Position numbers and translations under genes: made by a program. DNA of 64,000 nt, taken from contig CAZIOT010000003.1 in the NCBI GenBank assembly GCA_964540965.1, forward strand, positions 186,001-250,000, in the 5' to 3' direction. The notes under the pieces are model-generated. The model saw nothing but the letters and a program-made list of their open reading frames with translations, was not told the DNA's origin and did no database searches. The DNA comes from JADYZU01 sp964540965. Its GTDB lineage: Bacteria > Pseudomonadota > Alphaproteobacteria > Rhodobacterales > Rhodobacteraceae. This document shows, one piece after another, positions 1-8,115 of this stretch (position 1 is the stretch's first letter; every line of letters begins with the position of its first letter).

Positions 1-208
1 TGGCCAGCAACAATTCGTTCGACATGATGCCGAAGACGCGGCTGGGCAGCGCCTGCAGGAACGGCAGCCCGAAATAGCCGATCTCGATGGCGATGAAACC
101 GAAGGTCAGCCCCAGCGCGGCCAGCGAGAAGGCGACCGGAAACCCGATCAGCAGGAAGATGATCAGGCCGGCGAACATGGTCGGCGCAAGATAACCGTAT
201 TCAAGCAT
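1..208 (-). CDS. TRAP transporter large permease DctM, N-terminal part (cut by window edge)
   Basis: This is the first ~69 residues of a DctM-type large permease, read leftward out of the window. It begins MLEYGYLAPTMFAGLIIFLL and continues with two hydrophobic segments (about residues 8-30 and 32-50), then an FGIMSNELLLA stretch typical of the DctM N-terminus. In tripartite TRAP transporters this subunit forms the main channel, driven by a Na+/H+ gradient, for organic-acid-type substrates bound by a periplasmic DctP protein. It starts 9 bases after the stop of the small permease gene, so the two are one operon. The substrate cannot be told because DctP is not in view. Confidence 0.85.
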   Translation of the reverse strand, partial: MLEYGYLAPTMFAGLIIFLLIGFPVAFSLAALGLTFGFIAIEIGYFGLPFLQALPSRVFGIMSNELLLA

Positions 209-217
209 CAGGGCCTC

Positions 218-757
218 TTACTGCGTCGGCTTTTCATAGGTGAGGTCGACGGCGCCATGCCCGACCAGCGCCGCCACGCGCTTGATCAGCTCGGCGACGC
301 CCTGAAGGAACAACAACAGAAATCCCAACGGCAACAAACCCTTGACCGGCCAGAACAACAGGCCGCCGGCATTGGCCGACTGTTCGTTCTGCGCAAGGCT
401 GTTCAGGAACCACGGCCAGCCGAAATAGATCATCATCGCCGTCGCCGGACCAAGAAAGAAGATCAGGCCAAAGATGTCGATCCACAGCTTCTTGCGGTCG
501 TTGACGCTGCCATAGACCAGATCGACCCGGACATGGCCGTTCAGCTTCAGCACCCAGGGCGCCCCCAGAAGGAAGATGCCCGAGAACAACTGCCACTGGA
601 TTTCCAGCCAGGCATTCGACGACAGGTCAAAGGCATAGCGCGACACGGCATTGCCGGCGCTTATCAGGCAGGCCGCCAGCACCAGCACCGAGGCGATGAT
701 GCCAAAGACCCAGGACACGCGGTCAATCCCCGCGGCCAGTTTCAACAACGCTTGCAA
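218..757 (-). CDS. TRAP transporter small permease DctQ
   Basis: A 179-residue inner-membrane protein with four predicted membrane segments (about residues 17-40, 55-75, 90-115 and 137-157), which is the DctQ size and topology. A conserved W-x-E-x-Q-W-like motif (WLEIQWQLF) sits in the second segment. DctQ bridges the substrate-binding protein and the DctM channel in TRAP uptake systems. The start codon is TTG (755-757) behind a strong AGGGAGGG ribosome site. It is followed immediately by the dctM homologue. The dctP gene is not directly upstream; the next gene to the right is coaBC. Confidence 0.85.
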   Translation of the reverse strand: MQALLKLAAGIDRVSWVFGIIASVLVLAACLISAGNAVSRYAFDLSSNAWLEIQWQLFSGIFLLGAPWVLKLNGHVRVDLVYGSVNDRKKLWIDIFGLIFFLGPATAMMIYFGWPWFLNSLAQNEQSANAGGLLFWPVKGLLPLGFLLLFLQGVAELIKRVAALVGHGAVDLTYEKPTQ

Positions 758-888
758 ATGGCCCTCCCTGGACCTCGACGACCGGGCTCGTTACGGCCCG
801 CTTGGATACATAGGAAAGCCAAGGCCCCGGCAAGGCAAGCCTCTTTTCTGGGCAGATCGCAGGTGCCGCGTTGCGGGCAAAGATTACG

Positions 889-2085
889 TCAGGTCAACTC
901 CTGCGCGATCCGGGCCGCCAGACGCCGCGCCACTTCCGCCTTGGCCAGCCGCGGCCAGGTCTCGGCGCCGGTCGCGGAAATCAGCGTCACCGCATTCTCG
1001 GCCCCGCCCATGATTCCCGTGGCAGGCGAAACATCGTTGGCGACGATCCAGTCGCAGCCCTTGCGCAGCCTTTTGGCCGTGGCATGGCCGATCACGTCGT
1101 CAGTCTCGGCGGCAAAGCCCACCACCAGCCGCGGCCGGCCCGCGCCCATCTGCGCGATACCGGCCAGGATGTCGGGATTTTCGGCAAAGGTCAGCGCGGG
1201 CAGCTTGCCCGCGACCTTCTTGATCTTCGATCCGCTGGCGTCGGCCACTCGCCAATCGGCCACGGCGGCGGCAAAGACGGCCGCATCGGCCGGCAATGCC
1301 GCCTGCACCGCCGCCTGCATCTGCGCCGCCGTTTCCACCGATACCACCCGCACCCCGGCAGGCGGCGGCACCTGCGCCGGGCCGGTGACAAAGGTCACGT
1401 CCGCCCCCAGATCGCGCAGCGCCGCGGCAATCGCCGTGCCCTGCGCGCCCGAGGACCGGTTGGCGATATAGCGCACCGGATCAATCGGTTCATGCGTCGG
1501 ACCCGAGGTGACAAGGACATGCCGGCCCTTCAGCGGCCCGTCCGCCAGCAGGGCCTCGGCCGCCGCGACGATCTCGAGCGGTTCGGCCATGCGGCCTTCG
1601 CCGGCCTCGCCCGCCTCGGCCATCTCGCCGCGGTTCGGCCCGACGAAACGGATGCCGTCGCCCGCCAGCACGGCGCGGTTGCGCCTTGTGGCGGGATGCG
1701 CCCACATCGCCGGGTTCATCGCCGGCGCCATCAGCACCGGCCGCACCGTGGCCAGGAGCACCGCCGTTGCCAGGTCATTGGCCAGCCCCTGCGCCGCCCT
1801 GGCCATCAGATCGGCGGTCGCCGGCGCCACCAGGATCAGGTCGGCCTCGCGGGCCAGGCGGATATGGCCGACATCCTGTTCGTCCTGACGGTCGAACAGA
1901 TCGGTGAACACATGGTCGGCAGTCAGCGCGCCGACCGACAGGGGCGTCACGAATTCCTGCGCCGCCGCCGTCATCACCGCCCGCACCGACGCCCCGCGTT
2001 CGCGCAGCCGCCGGATCAGCTCGAGCGTCTTGTAGGCCGCGATGCCGCCGCCGATGAGAAGAAGTATCCGTCGCCCGTCCAGCAT
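889..2085 (-). CDS. coaBC: Bifunctional phosphopantothenoylcysteine decarboxylase / phosphopantothenate-cysteine ligase
   Basis: A 398-residue cytosolic enzyme that performs two steps of coenzyme A synthesis: ligation of cysteine to 4'-phosphopantothenate and decarboxylation to 4'-phosphopantetheine. The N-terminal flavoprotein domain (about 1-180) shows the FMN-binding GGGIAAYK start, the catalytic His in DVGHIRLA, and the PAMNPAMW substrate loop. The C-terminal ligase domain (about 185-398) carries GPTHEPIDPVRYI, N-R-S-S-G and the lysine-rich KIKK segment. Length matches the fused CoaBC family. It is transcribed divergently from comM with a 133-bp shared upstream region. Confidence 0.95.
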   Translation of the reverse strand: MLDGRRILLLIGGGIAAYKTLELIRRLRERGASVRAVMTAAAQEFVTPLSVGALTADHVFTDLFDRQDEQDVGHIRLAREADLILVAPATADLMARAAQGLANDLATAVLLATVRPVLMAPAMNPAMWAHPATRRNRAVLAGDGIRFVGPNRGEMAEAGEAGEGRMAEPLEIVAAAEALLADGPLKGRHVLVTSGPTHEPIDPVRYIANRSSGAQGTAIAAALRDLGADVTFVTGPAQVPPPAGVRVVSVETAAQMQAAVQAALPADAAVFAAAVADWRVADASGSKIKKVAGKLPALTFAENPDILAGIAQMGAGRPRLVVGFAAETDDVIGHATAKRLRKGCDWIVANDVSPATGIMGGAENAVTLISATGAETWPRLAKAEVARRLAARIAQELT

Positions 2086-2158
2086 GGGGTGCCCTCCGCG
2101 CCGCGACCCTAGGGCGCAGGCGCCGCCGGGGCAATCCGCGCCGATCCCGGGGTTGGCG

Positions 2159-2174
2159 TTAACCTTTCCTCAAC
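2159..2174 (+). promoter_or_regulatory. CtrA-like binding motif upstream of comM
   Basis: TTAA, seven bases, then TCAAC: one mismatch from the alphaproteobacterial CtrA consensus TTAA-N7-TTAAC. A second TTAAC half site lies at 2192-2196. It sits 45-60 bp before the comM start, where a promoter would be. Seen in sequence; regulation by CtrA is inference from known CtrA control of competence genes in Rhodobacter. Confidence 0.4.
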
Positions 2175-2218
2175 CTCCCTGCCCTACCCGGTTAACCAAG
2201 ATAAAGGGGAGAGGCTTG

Positions 2219-3733
2219 ATGGTCGCGCAGACCTATACCGTGGCCTTCGAAGGGGTCGAGGCGCGGCTGGTCGAGGTGCAATGCGCCGTCACCGCCGGAA
2301 TGCCCGGTTTCGCCATCGTCGGCCTGCCCGACAAGGCCGTCAGCGAGGCGCGCGAACGGGTGCGCGCGGCGCTGACCGGCATGGCCATCGCGCTCCCCTC
2401 GAAACGGATCACCGTCAACCTGTCGCCCGCCGACCTGCCCAAGGAAGGCTCGCATTTCGACCTGCCCATCGCGCTGGCGCTTCTCGCCGCGCTCGACATC
2501 CTGCCGCGGGACGAGGTCGAGCGGACGGTAGCCTTGGGCGAATTGTCGCTGGGCGGCGCGCTGATGCCGGTGATCGGCGCCCTGCCGGCGGCGATGGCCG
2601 CGGCCGAGGAGCACCGGATGCTGCTCTGCCCCCGCGCCTGCGGCGCCGAGGCGGCCTGGGTCGATGCCGCCGAGGTCATCGGCGCCGGCAGCCTGGCCGA
2701 GGTGATCCGCCACTACACCGGCGCCCAGCCGATTCCCGCTGCCACCCCCGGCAAGGTGACGCGCGACAGGACCGCCCGCGACCTGCGCGACGTCAAGGGG
2801 CAGGAACGGGCCAAGCGCGCGCTGGAAATCGCGGCCGCCGGGCGGCACCACATGATGATGGTCGGCCCGCCGGGATCGGGCAAGTCGATGCTTGCCGCGC
2901 GCCTGCCCGGAATCCTGCCGCCGCTCGAGCCGATGGAGGCGCTCGACACCTCGATGATCCATTCGCTGGCCGGGCTTCTGGACGAAGGCGGCATCAGCAT
3001 GGAGCGGCCGTTCCGCGAACCGCACCATACCGCGTCCAGCCCCGCCATCACCGGCGGCGGCCGCGGCGCCAAACCGGGCGAGGTCAGCCTTGCCCATAAC
3101 GGCGTGCTGTTCATGGACGAATTCCCCGAATTTCCGCGGCAGGTGCTGGAAACCCTGCGCCAGCCGCTGGAAACCGGTGAAATTGTCGTGGCGCGGGCGA
3201 ATGCGCATGTGAAATATCCCTGCCGCTTCCTGCTGGTCGCCGCCGCCAATCCCTGCCGCTGCGGCCATCTGGCCGATGCCGCGCGCGCCTGCCCCCGCGC
3301 GCCCGCCTGCGGCGAGGATTACCTTGGCCGCATTTCCGGCCCGCTGATGGACCGCTTCGACCTGCGGGTCGAGGTGCCGCCGGTCGCCTTCGCCGACCTC
3401 GACCTGCCCGAGACGGGCGACAGTTCGGCCACCGTCGCCGCCCGCGTCGCCGCCGCCCGCGCGGTGCAATCCCGGCGTTATGACGGCATCAAGGGCGTGC
3501 GGGTCAATGCCGATGCCGAAGGCCAGTTGCTCGAATCGGTCGCCACCCCCGATGACGGCGGCCGGGCGCTGCTGACCCGCGTCGCCGAAAAGTTCGGGCT
3601 GACCGCGCGCGGCTATCACCGGGTGCTGCGGGTGGCGCGGACCATTGCCGATCTCGAGGGCAGCGACGGCGTGCGCCAGCCGCATGTGGCCGAGGCGGTC
3701 AGCTACCGGCTGGCGCTGTCGAAGGACCGCTGA
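2219..3733 (+). CDS. comM: YifB/ComM family Mg-chelatase-like AAA+ ATPase
   Basis: A 504-residue protein of the ComM/YifB family, a hexameric helicase-like ATPase that promotes branch migration during integration of imported single-stranded DNA. The N-terminal ChlI-like domain (about 1-165) is followed by the AAA+ core with Walker A GPPGSGKSMLA near residue 217 and Walker B VLFMDEF near 300. A cysteine cluster NPCRCGH (about 345) precedes the C-terminal domain. The ATG at 2219 (MVAQTYTVAFEG) was chosen over longer in-frame possibilities because an AAGGGGAGAGG ribosome site lies just before it and homologues begin here. In Rhodobacter, ComM is needed to receive DNA from gene transfer agents. 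The 3' end overlaps the convergent esterase gene by 31 bp. Confidence 0.93.
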   Translation: MVAQTYTVAFEGVEARLVEVQCAVTAGMPGFAIVGLPDKAVSEARERVRAALTGMAIALPSKRITVNLSPADLPKEGSHFDLPIALALLAALDILPRDEVERTVALGELSLGGALMPVIGALPAAMAAAEEHRMLLCPRACGAEAAWVDAAEVIGAGSLAEVIRHYTGAQPIPAATPGKVTRDRTARDLRDVKGQERAKRALEIAAAGRHHMMMVGPPGSGKSMLAARLPGILPPLEPMEALDTSMIHSLAGLLDEGGISMERPFREPHHTASSPAITGGGRGAKPGEVSLAHNGVLFMDEFPEFPRQVLETLRQPLETGEIVVARANAHVKYPCRFLLVAAANPCRCGHLADAARACPRAPACGEDYLGRISGPLMDRFDLRVEVPPVAFADLDLPETGDSSATVAARVAAARAVQSRRYDGIKGVRVNADAEGQLLESVATPDDGGRALLTRVAEKFGLTARGYHRVLRVARTIADLEGSDGVRQPHVAEAVSYRLALSKDR

Positions 3734-4605
3734 ACGAAACGCGCGACGTCGCGCAGCGCCGCCCGCGCCTCGGGCAGCCAGCCATCGGCGATCTGCCAGA
3801 CATGCAGGCAACCGGGCCACAGGTCGAGCGTGACCTCGCCGCCGGCCGAACGCAGCCGGTCGGCCAGCCGCTCGGCATCCGACAAGAGCGCCTCCTCGGC
3901 CCCGACCTGGATCAGCGCCGGGGGCGGATCCCGGAAATCCGCCAGCAGCGGCGAGGCGGCCGGATCGGCCGGATCGGTGCCGTCAAGGTAAAGGTCGCGC
4001 AATTCGGCAATGCGCTCGATCGGCAAGAGCGGGTCGCGGGGGCCGAAACCGACAAGGCTTTCCCCCGACAGAGTCATGTCGACCCAGGGCGAAAAGGCAA
4101 AGATGCCAGCGGGGCGCTCGGCCTCTGCCAGCCGCTCGGCCAGCAGGGCAAAAGCCAGCGCGCCACCCGCCGAATCGCAGCCAAGCACCACGTCCCCGGG
4201 CCGGTAGCCCAGCGACATCAGGGCGCCCCAGGCGGCACGCACATCCTCGAGCGCCGCCGGAAACCGCGCCGCCTGCAACAGCCGGTAACGCGGGGCGCAG
4301 ACCTCGACCCCGCTCAGCCGGGCGATGCGCGCCAGCATCGGGCCATGGCCGCGCGGCGATCCGGCGACAAAGGCGCCGCCGTGGATGTAGAAGATCACCC
4401 GCCGCGGCGCCGGCCGGCCGACGGCGATCCAGTGCAGTTCGGACCCGGCGGTCCGGCGCACCAGATGGGTGACATGGCCGGGACTGCGCAAGAGGAACGG
4501 CGGGCCATTGTCGAAACGGGCGACAAGTTCGGGGCTGGCGCGGGACAGGAAGGGACGGACGAACCAGCGCGACAGACGGACGGCAACCGCCATCCGCCAC
4601 GACAT
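3703..4605 (-). CDS. Alpha/beta hydrolase, hormone-sensitive-lipase-like esterase
   Basis: A 300-residue alpha/beta-hydrolase-3 family protein. The oxyanion-hole motif is HGGAFVAGSPRGHG (about residue 80), the nucleophile elbow is CDSAGG (family form GDSAGG), and the end shows the catalytic-type Asp and a His in CLHVWQI. These enzymes hydrolyse short-chain esters in the cytosol; no natural substrate can be named. The ATG at 4605 (MSWRMAVAV) was preferred to an upstream ATG because it directly follows gshB (one base between them) and matches family N-termini, so it is probably the last gene of a minus-strand operon with rsmI, the YraN gene and gshB. Confidence 0.85.
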   Translation of the reverse strand: MSWRMAVAVRLSRWFVRPFLSRASPELVARFDNGPPFLLRSPGHVTHLVRRTAGSELHWIAVGRPAPRRVIFYIHGGAFVAGSPRGHGPMLARIARLSGVEVCAPRYRLLQAARFPAALEDVRAAWGALMSLGYRPGDVVLGCDSAGGALAFALLAERLAEAERPAGIFAFSPWVDMTLSGESLVGFGPRDPLLPIERIAELRDLYLDGTDPADPAASPLLADFRDPPPALIQVGAEEALLSDAERLADRLRSAGGEVTLDLWPGCLHVWQIADGWLPEARAALRDVARFVQRSFDSASR

Positions 4606-4606
4606 G

Positions 4607-5551
4607 TCAGAGACCCCGCCTGCGTTCGATGGCGGCCCAGACCTGGGCGGCGATATTGACGCCATCGAACCGCTCCAGTTCCTGGATGCCGGTGGGCGAG
4701 GTGACGTTGATCTCGGTCAGCCAGTCGCCGATCACGTCGATGCCGACGAAGATCAGGCCCTTTTCGCGCAAGACCGGCCCGATGCGGGCGCAGATCTCGC
4801 GGTCGCGGTCGGTCAGCGCGACCTTTTCGGCACGGCCGCCGACATGCATGTTCGACCGGGTCTCGCCGGCCTGCGGCACGCGGTTGATGGCGCCGACCGG
4901 TTCGCCATCGACAAGGATCACCCGCTTGTCGCCCTGCACCACCGCCGGCAGGTATTTCTGCACGATCAGCGGCTCGCGGCTCATCGAGGTGAAAAGTTCG
5001 AAAAGGGCCGAAAGATTGCCGTCGCCCCCCGCCAGCTTGAACACCCCGGCGCCGCCGTTGCCGTAAAGCGGCTTCAGGATCATGTCGCCATGGCGCTCGC
5101 GAAAGGCGCGCAGGGTGGCGATGTCGCGGGCGATGGCGGTGGGCGGCGTCAGGTCGGGGAATTGCAGGACCAGCAGCTTTTCCGGCGAATTGCGCACCCA
5201 GAACGGATCGTTCACCACCAGCGTCCGCGGATGGATCATGTCGAGCAGATGGGTGGTGGTGATATAGCCCATGTCGAACGGCGGATCCTGCCGCAGCCAG
5301 ACCACATCGAAGGTCGAAAGTTCAACCTCGGCCTCGGGCCCGAGCGTGAAATGGTCGCCCCTGACCCGCCGCACCGTCAAAGGCCAGCCGCGCGCCGTCA
5401 CCCGGCCCTCCTGAAAGGCCAGCCTATCGGGCGTATAATAGAACAACTCATGCCCGCGGGCCTGCGCCTCCTCGGCCAGGCGAAAGGTCGAATCGCCGTC
5501 GATGTTGATCCCGGCAATCGGGTCCATCTGGATCGCGATCTTCAGCGGCAT
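4607..5551 (-). CDS. gshB: Glutathione synthetase
   Basis: A 314-residue ATP-grasp enzyme that joins gamma-glutamylcysteine and glycine to make glutathione. The N-terminus has the hallmark MDPI-x-x-I-N-x-D-x-D-S-T-F motif, the centre has the ATP-grasp lysine and glycine-rich loop LKPLYGNGGAGVF, and the C-terminal part has EINVTSPTGI, the metal and substrate loop. The start at MPLKIAIQ matches family N-termini; an ATG six codons earlier is possible. It lies between the YraN-family gene and the esterase on the same strand. Confidence 0.96.
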   Translation of the reverse strand: MPLKIAIQMDPIAGINIDGDSTFRLAEEAQARGHELFYYTPDRLAFQEGRVTARGWPLTVRRVRGDHFTLGPEAEVELSTFDVVWLRQDPPFDMGYITTTHLLDMIHPRTLVVNDPFWVRNSPEKLLVLQFPDLTPPTAIARDIATLRAFRERHGDMILKPLYGNGGAGVFKLAGGDGNLSALFELFTSMSREPLIVQKYLPAVVQGDKRVILVDGEPVGAINRVPQAGETRSNMHVGGRAEKVALTDRDREICARIGPVLREKGLIFVGIDVIGDWLTEINVTSPTGIQELERFDGVNIAAQVWAAIERRRGL

Positions 5552-5615
5552 GGCACGTCTCCCGGTCAAAGGCCCCGTGCCTTACTGGCGCAGGTCCGCC
5601 GCCGGCGCAATGGCG

Positions 5616-5966
5616 TCAGGCGAAGGCGTTCTCGATCACCTGTACCCGGCCGCGGCCATCGACCAGCGCCAGATCGAACCGCACCTCGGTCAGCGATCCG
5701 CGCGGCTCGTTGCCGACATATTCCTCGGCCGCCGCCCACAACCGCCGCATCTGCCGCTCGCCCAGCCGCAACGCCGCCTCGGCAAAGCTTTTCGCCTTCT
5801 TGACCTCGACAAAGATCACCCTTTCGCCATCGCGGGCGATCAGGTCGATCTCGCCGCCCTGCCCGCGCCAGCGCCGCCGCACTACCGGCCGGCCGCGGCG
5901 GGCGTAATCGCCGGCAACGATATCCTCGGCAGCAAGGCCTGCATGATACGATGTGATCCCGCTCAT
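5616..5966 (-). CDS. YraN/UPF0102 family nuclease-fold protein
   Basis: A 116-residue protein of the UPF0102 (YraN) family, an endonuclease-like fold related to Holliday-junction resolvases. Core residues typical of the fold are visible: GEIDLIARD followed by VIFVEVKK, the E-I-D-L / E-V-K arrangement of a PD-(D/E)XK-like site. No activity is firmly established for the family. Its start overlaps the rsmI stop by four bases (ATGA), so the two are translationally coupled, an arrangement found across many proteobacteria. Confidence 0.92.
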   Translation of the reverse strand: MSGITSYHAGLAAEDIVAGDYARRGRPVVRRRWRGQGGEIDLIARDGERVIFVEVKKAKSFAEAALRLGERQMRRLWAAAEEYVGNEPRGSLTEVRFDLALVDGRGRVQVIENAFA

Positions 5967-6823
5967 TCCCCGTCCTCCAGCCCAAGGGCGATCTGGTAGA
6001 CCTGCCGCCTTGGCAGGCCCAGCGCCCCGGCGACCGCGGTCGCCGCATCCTTCATCCGCATCTCGCGCATCGCCGCCTTCAGCGCCGTGCGCACCTCATC
6101 CTCGCCGATCACGGCGCCGCGGCCGCGCCCGACCAGCACCACGATCTCGCCCTTCGGCTCCTGCCCTTCAAACCCGGCCGCAAGTTCGGCCAGAGTGCCG
6201 CGCCGCACCTCCTCGAATCGCTTGGTCAGTTCCCGGGCAACGACCGCATCCCTGTCCCTGCCCAGAACATCACGCAAATCTCCTAACATTTCCCCAACGC
6301 GTTTGGGCGATTCATAGTACACCGTGGTAAACGGCAGGTCGCGCAGCGCGGCGATCTCGGTCCGCCGCGCCTCTTGCGCCGCCGGAAGAAAGCCGATGAA
6401 GGCAAAGCGTTCCGCCGGCAGCCCCGCGGTGCAAAGCGCCGCCAGCAACGCCGATGCCCCCGGCGCCGCCGTCACCGCCACCCCCGCGGCAATCGCCGCC
6501 CGCGCCAGGGTGAAACCCGGATCGGCCAGAACCGGCGTTCCCGCCTCCGAGGCATAGGCAACGGACCGCCCGGCCGCCATTGCCGCGACAAGCCGCGCCT
6601 CGGCACCGGCGCCGGAATGGTCGTGGATCGCCGCGATCTCGCGCCCGGCGAGAGGAATTCCGTGGATATCCATCAGCTTGCGCAGGGTCCGCGTATCCTC
6701 GGCCGCCAGCATGTCGGCGCTGGCCAGCACGTCGAGCGCCCGCAGGGTGATGTCGCGGGCCGATCCGATCGGGGTTGCCACCAGGTAAAGCCCCGCCGTC
6801 AACACCTTGCGTTCGAAATTCAT
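5963..6823 (-). CDS. rsmI: 16S rRNA (cytidine(1402)-2'-O)-methyltransferase
   Basis: A 286-residue tetrapyrrole-methylase-fold enzyme that methylates the ribose of C1402 in the decoding centre of 16S rRNA using S-adenosylmethionine. Diagnostic motifs are LYLVATPIGSARDIT near the start, AEDTRTLRKL, and EAGTPVLADPG at about residue 95. The C-terminal 60 residues form the small helical HTH-like domain of the family. It is divergent from the lipoprotein gene at 6926 and heads a probable operon with the YraN gene, gshB and the esterase. Confidence 0.95.
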   Translation of the reverse strand: MNFERKVLTAGLYLVATPIGSARDITLRALDVLASADMLAAEDTRTLRKLMDIHGIPLAGREIAAIHDHSGAGAEARLVAAMAAGRSVAYASEAGTPVLADPGFTLARAAIAAGVAVTAAPGASALLAALCTAGLPAERFAFIGFLPAAQEARRTEIAALRDLPFTTVYYESPKRVGEMLGDLRDVLGRDRDAVVARELTKRFEEVRRGTLAELAAGFEGQEPKGEIVVLVGRGRGAVIGEDEVRTALKAAMREMRMKDAATAVAGALGLPRRQVYQIALGLEDGE

Positions 6824-6925
6824 CCCTAGACCCCGGAAGTCACTTCAATATGATCGCACCGGGCAGGTCGCGGCCGGAATCCGCAGCCCGCCCGGTCTGT
6901 CACCCGCCCGAGGGAGCGAGAGCGC

Positions 6926-8107
6926 ATGTTTGCCCGTTTGTTCACCCGCCGCAAGGCGATCCTGTCTCTCGTGGCGGCGGCCGGGCTAGGCGCCCTTGCC
7001 GCCTGCACCCCGGTGGCCGTGGCCCCCGGCGGTCCGGCCCCCGATGTCACCCCCGGCGCGCCGGTGCAGGTGGCGCTGCTTGTGCCCAAGGGGTCGGGCA
7101 ATTCGTCGGACGAATTCCTTGCCAGCAATCTGGAAAGCGCCGCGCGGCTGGCTGTTGCCGACCTGTCGGGCGTGCAGATCGACCTGCGCGTCTATGCCAC
7201 CGCCGGCGACCCGGCCCAGGCCGCGCAGGTTGCCGCCCTTGCCGTTTCGGAAGGCGCCGGCATCATCCTGGGCCCGGTCTATGCCGAAGAGGCCAATGCG
7301 GTGGGTGTCGCCGTCGCCTCGTCCGGGGTGAACGTGCTGGCCTTTTCCAACAACCCGACCATCGCCGGCGGCAATGTCTTTGTCCTTGGCCCGACCTTCC
7401 GCAACACCGCCGACCGGCTGGTGCGCTATGGGCTGCGCAATGGCGTCAACAACTACATGGTCGTCTATGGCGACGACCTTCAGGGCCAGATCGGCCGCGA
7501 CGCGATCCTGTCGGCGGTGCGCGGCAACGGCGGCAGCGTCGCCGGCGTCGAATCCTATGCCCTGTCGCAATCGGCGGTGATCGAGGCCGCGCCGCGCATC
7601 GCCGCCGCCGCGCGTTCGTCCGGCGCCGGCGCGGTGTTCATGACCGCGGGCGTCAACGCCGACCTGCCGATCCTCGCCACCGCCCTGCCCGAGGCCGGGC
7701 TCTCGCCCTCGGCCCTGCGCTACATGGGCCTGACCCGCTGGAACGCGGTGCCGCAGGCGCTGACGCTGCCGGGGCTGCAGGGCGGGCTCTTCGCCCTGCC
7801 CGACCAGCAGATGACCGCCCTGTTCGAAAGCCGTTATTCCGCCGCCTATGGCGCCGCGCCGCATCCGCTGGCCAGCCTTGCCTATGACGGGATCGCCGCC
7901 ATCGGCGCCCTTGTCGCCCGCGGCGATGCGCAGGCCCTGTCGCGGCAGGCGCTGACCCAGCCGCAGGGGTTCCAGGGCACCTCGGGCATCTTCCGCCTGC
8001 TGCCCGACGGGACCAACGAACGCGGCCTTGCCGTGGCCGAGGTGCGGGCCGGGCAGGTGGTGGTGCTTGACCCGGCGCCGCGCGCTTTCGGCGGTGCCGG
8101 CTCCTGA
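6926..8107 (+). CDS. Penicillin-binding protein activator, periplasmic-binding-fold lipoprotein
   Basis: A 393-residue lipoprotein with a type I periplasmic-binding fold (LppC/LpoA-like or Peripla_BP_6). The lipobox is LAAC with Cys27 as the lipidation site, after an Arg-rich start and hydrophobic stretch. The mature part contains binding-fold features such as VALLVPKGSG, GIILGPVYAEE and VNVLAFSNNP. In proteobacteria LpoA-type proteins activate the peptidoglycan synthase PBP1A from the outer membrane; in Rhodobacterales the protein is shorter and lacks the LpoA TPR domain. Its position divergent from rsmI is the same as that of lpoA in gamma-proteobacteria, which supports the call. Confidence 0.85.
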   Translation: MFARLFTRRKAILSLVAAAGLGALAACTPVAVAPGGPAPDVTPGAPVQVALLVPKGSGNSSDEFLASNLESAARLAVADLSGVQIDLRVYATAGDPAQAAQVAALAVSEGAGIILGPVYAEEANAVGVAVASSGVNVLAFSNNPTIAGGNVFVLGPTFRNTADRLVRYGLRNGVNNYMVVYGDDLQGQIGRDAILSAVRGNGGSVAGVESYALSQSAVIEAAPRIAAAARSSGAGAVFMTAGVNADLPILATALPEAGLSPSALRYMGLTRWNAVPQALTLPGLQGGLFALPDQQMTALFESRYSAAYGAAPHPLASLAYDGIAAIGALVARGDAQALSRQALTQPQGFQGTSGIFRLLPDGTNERGLAVAEVRAGQVVVLDPAPRAFGGAGS

Positions 8108-8115
8108 GGTCTGCC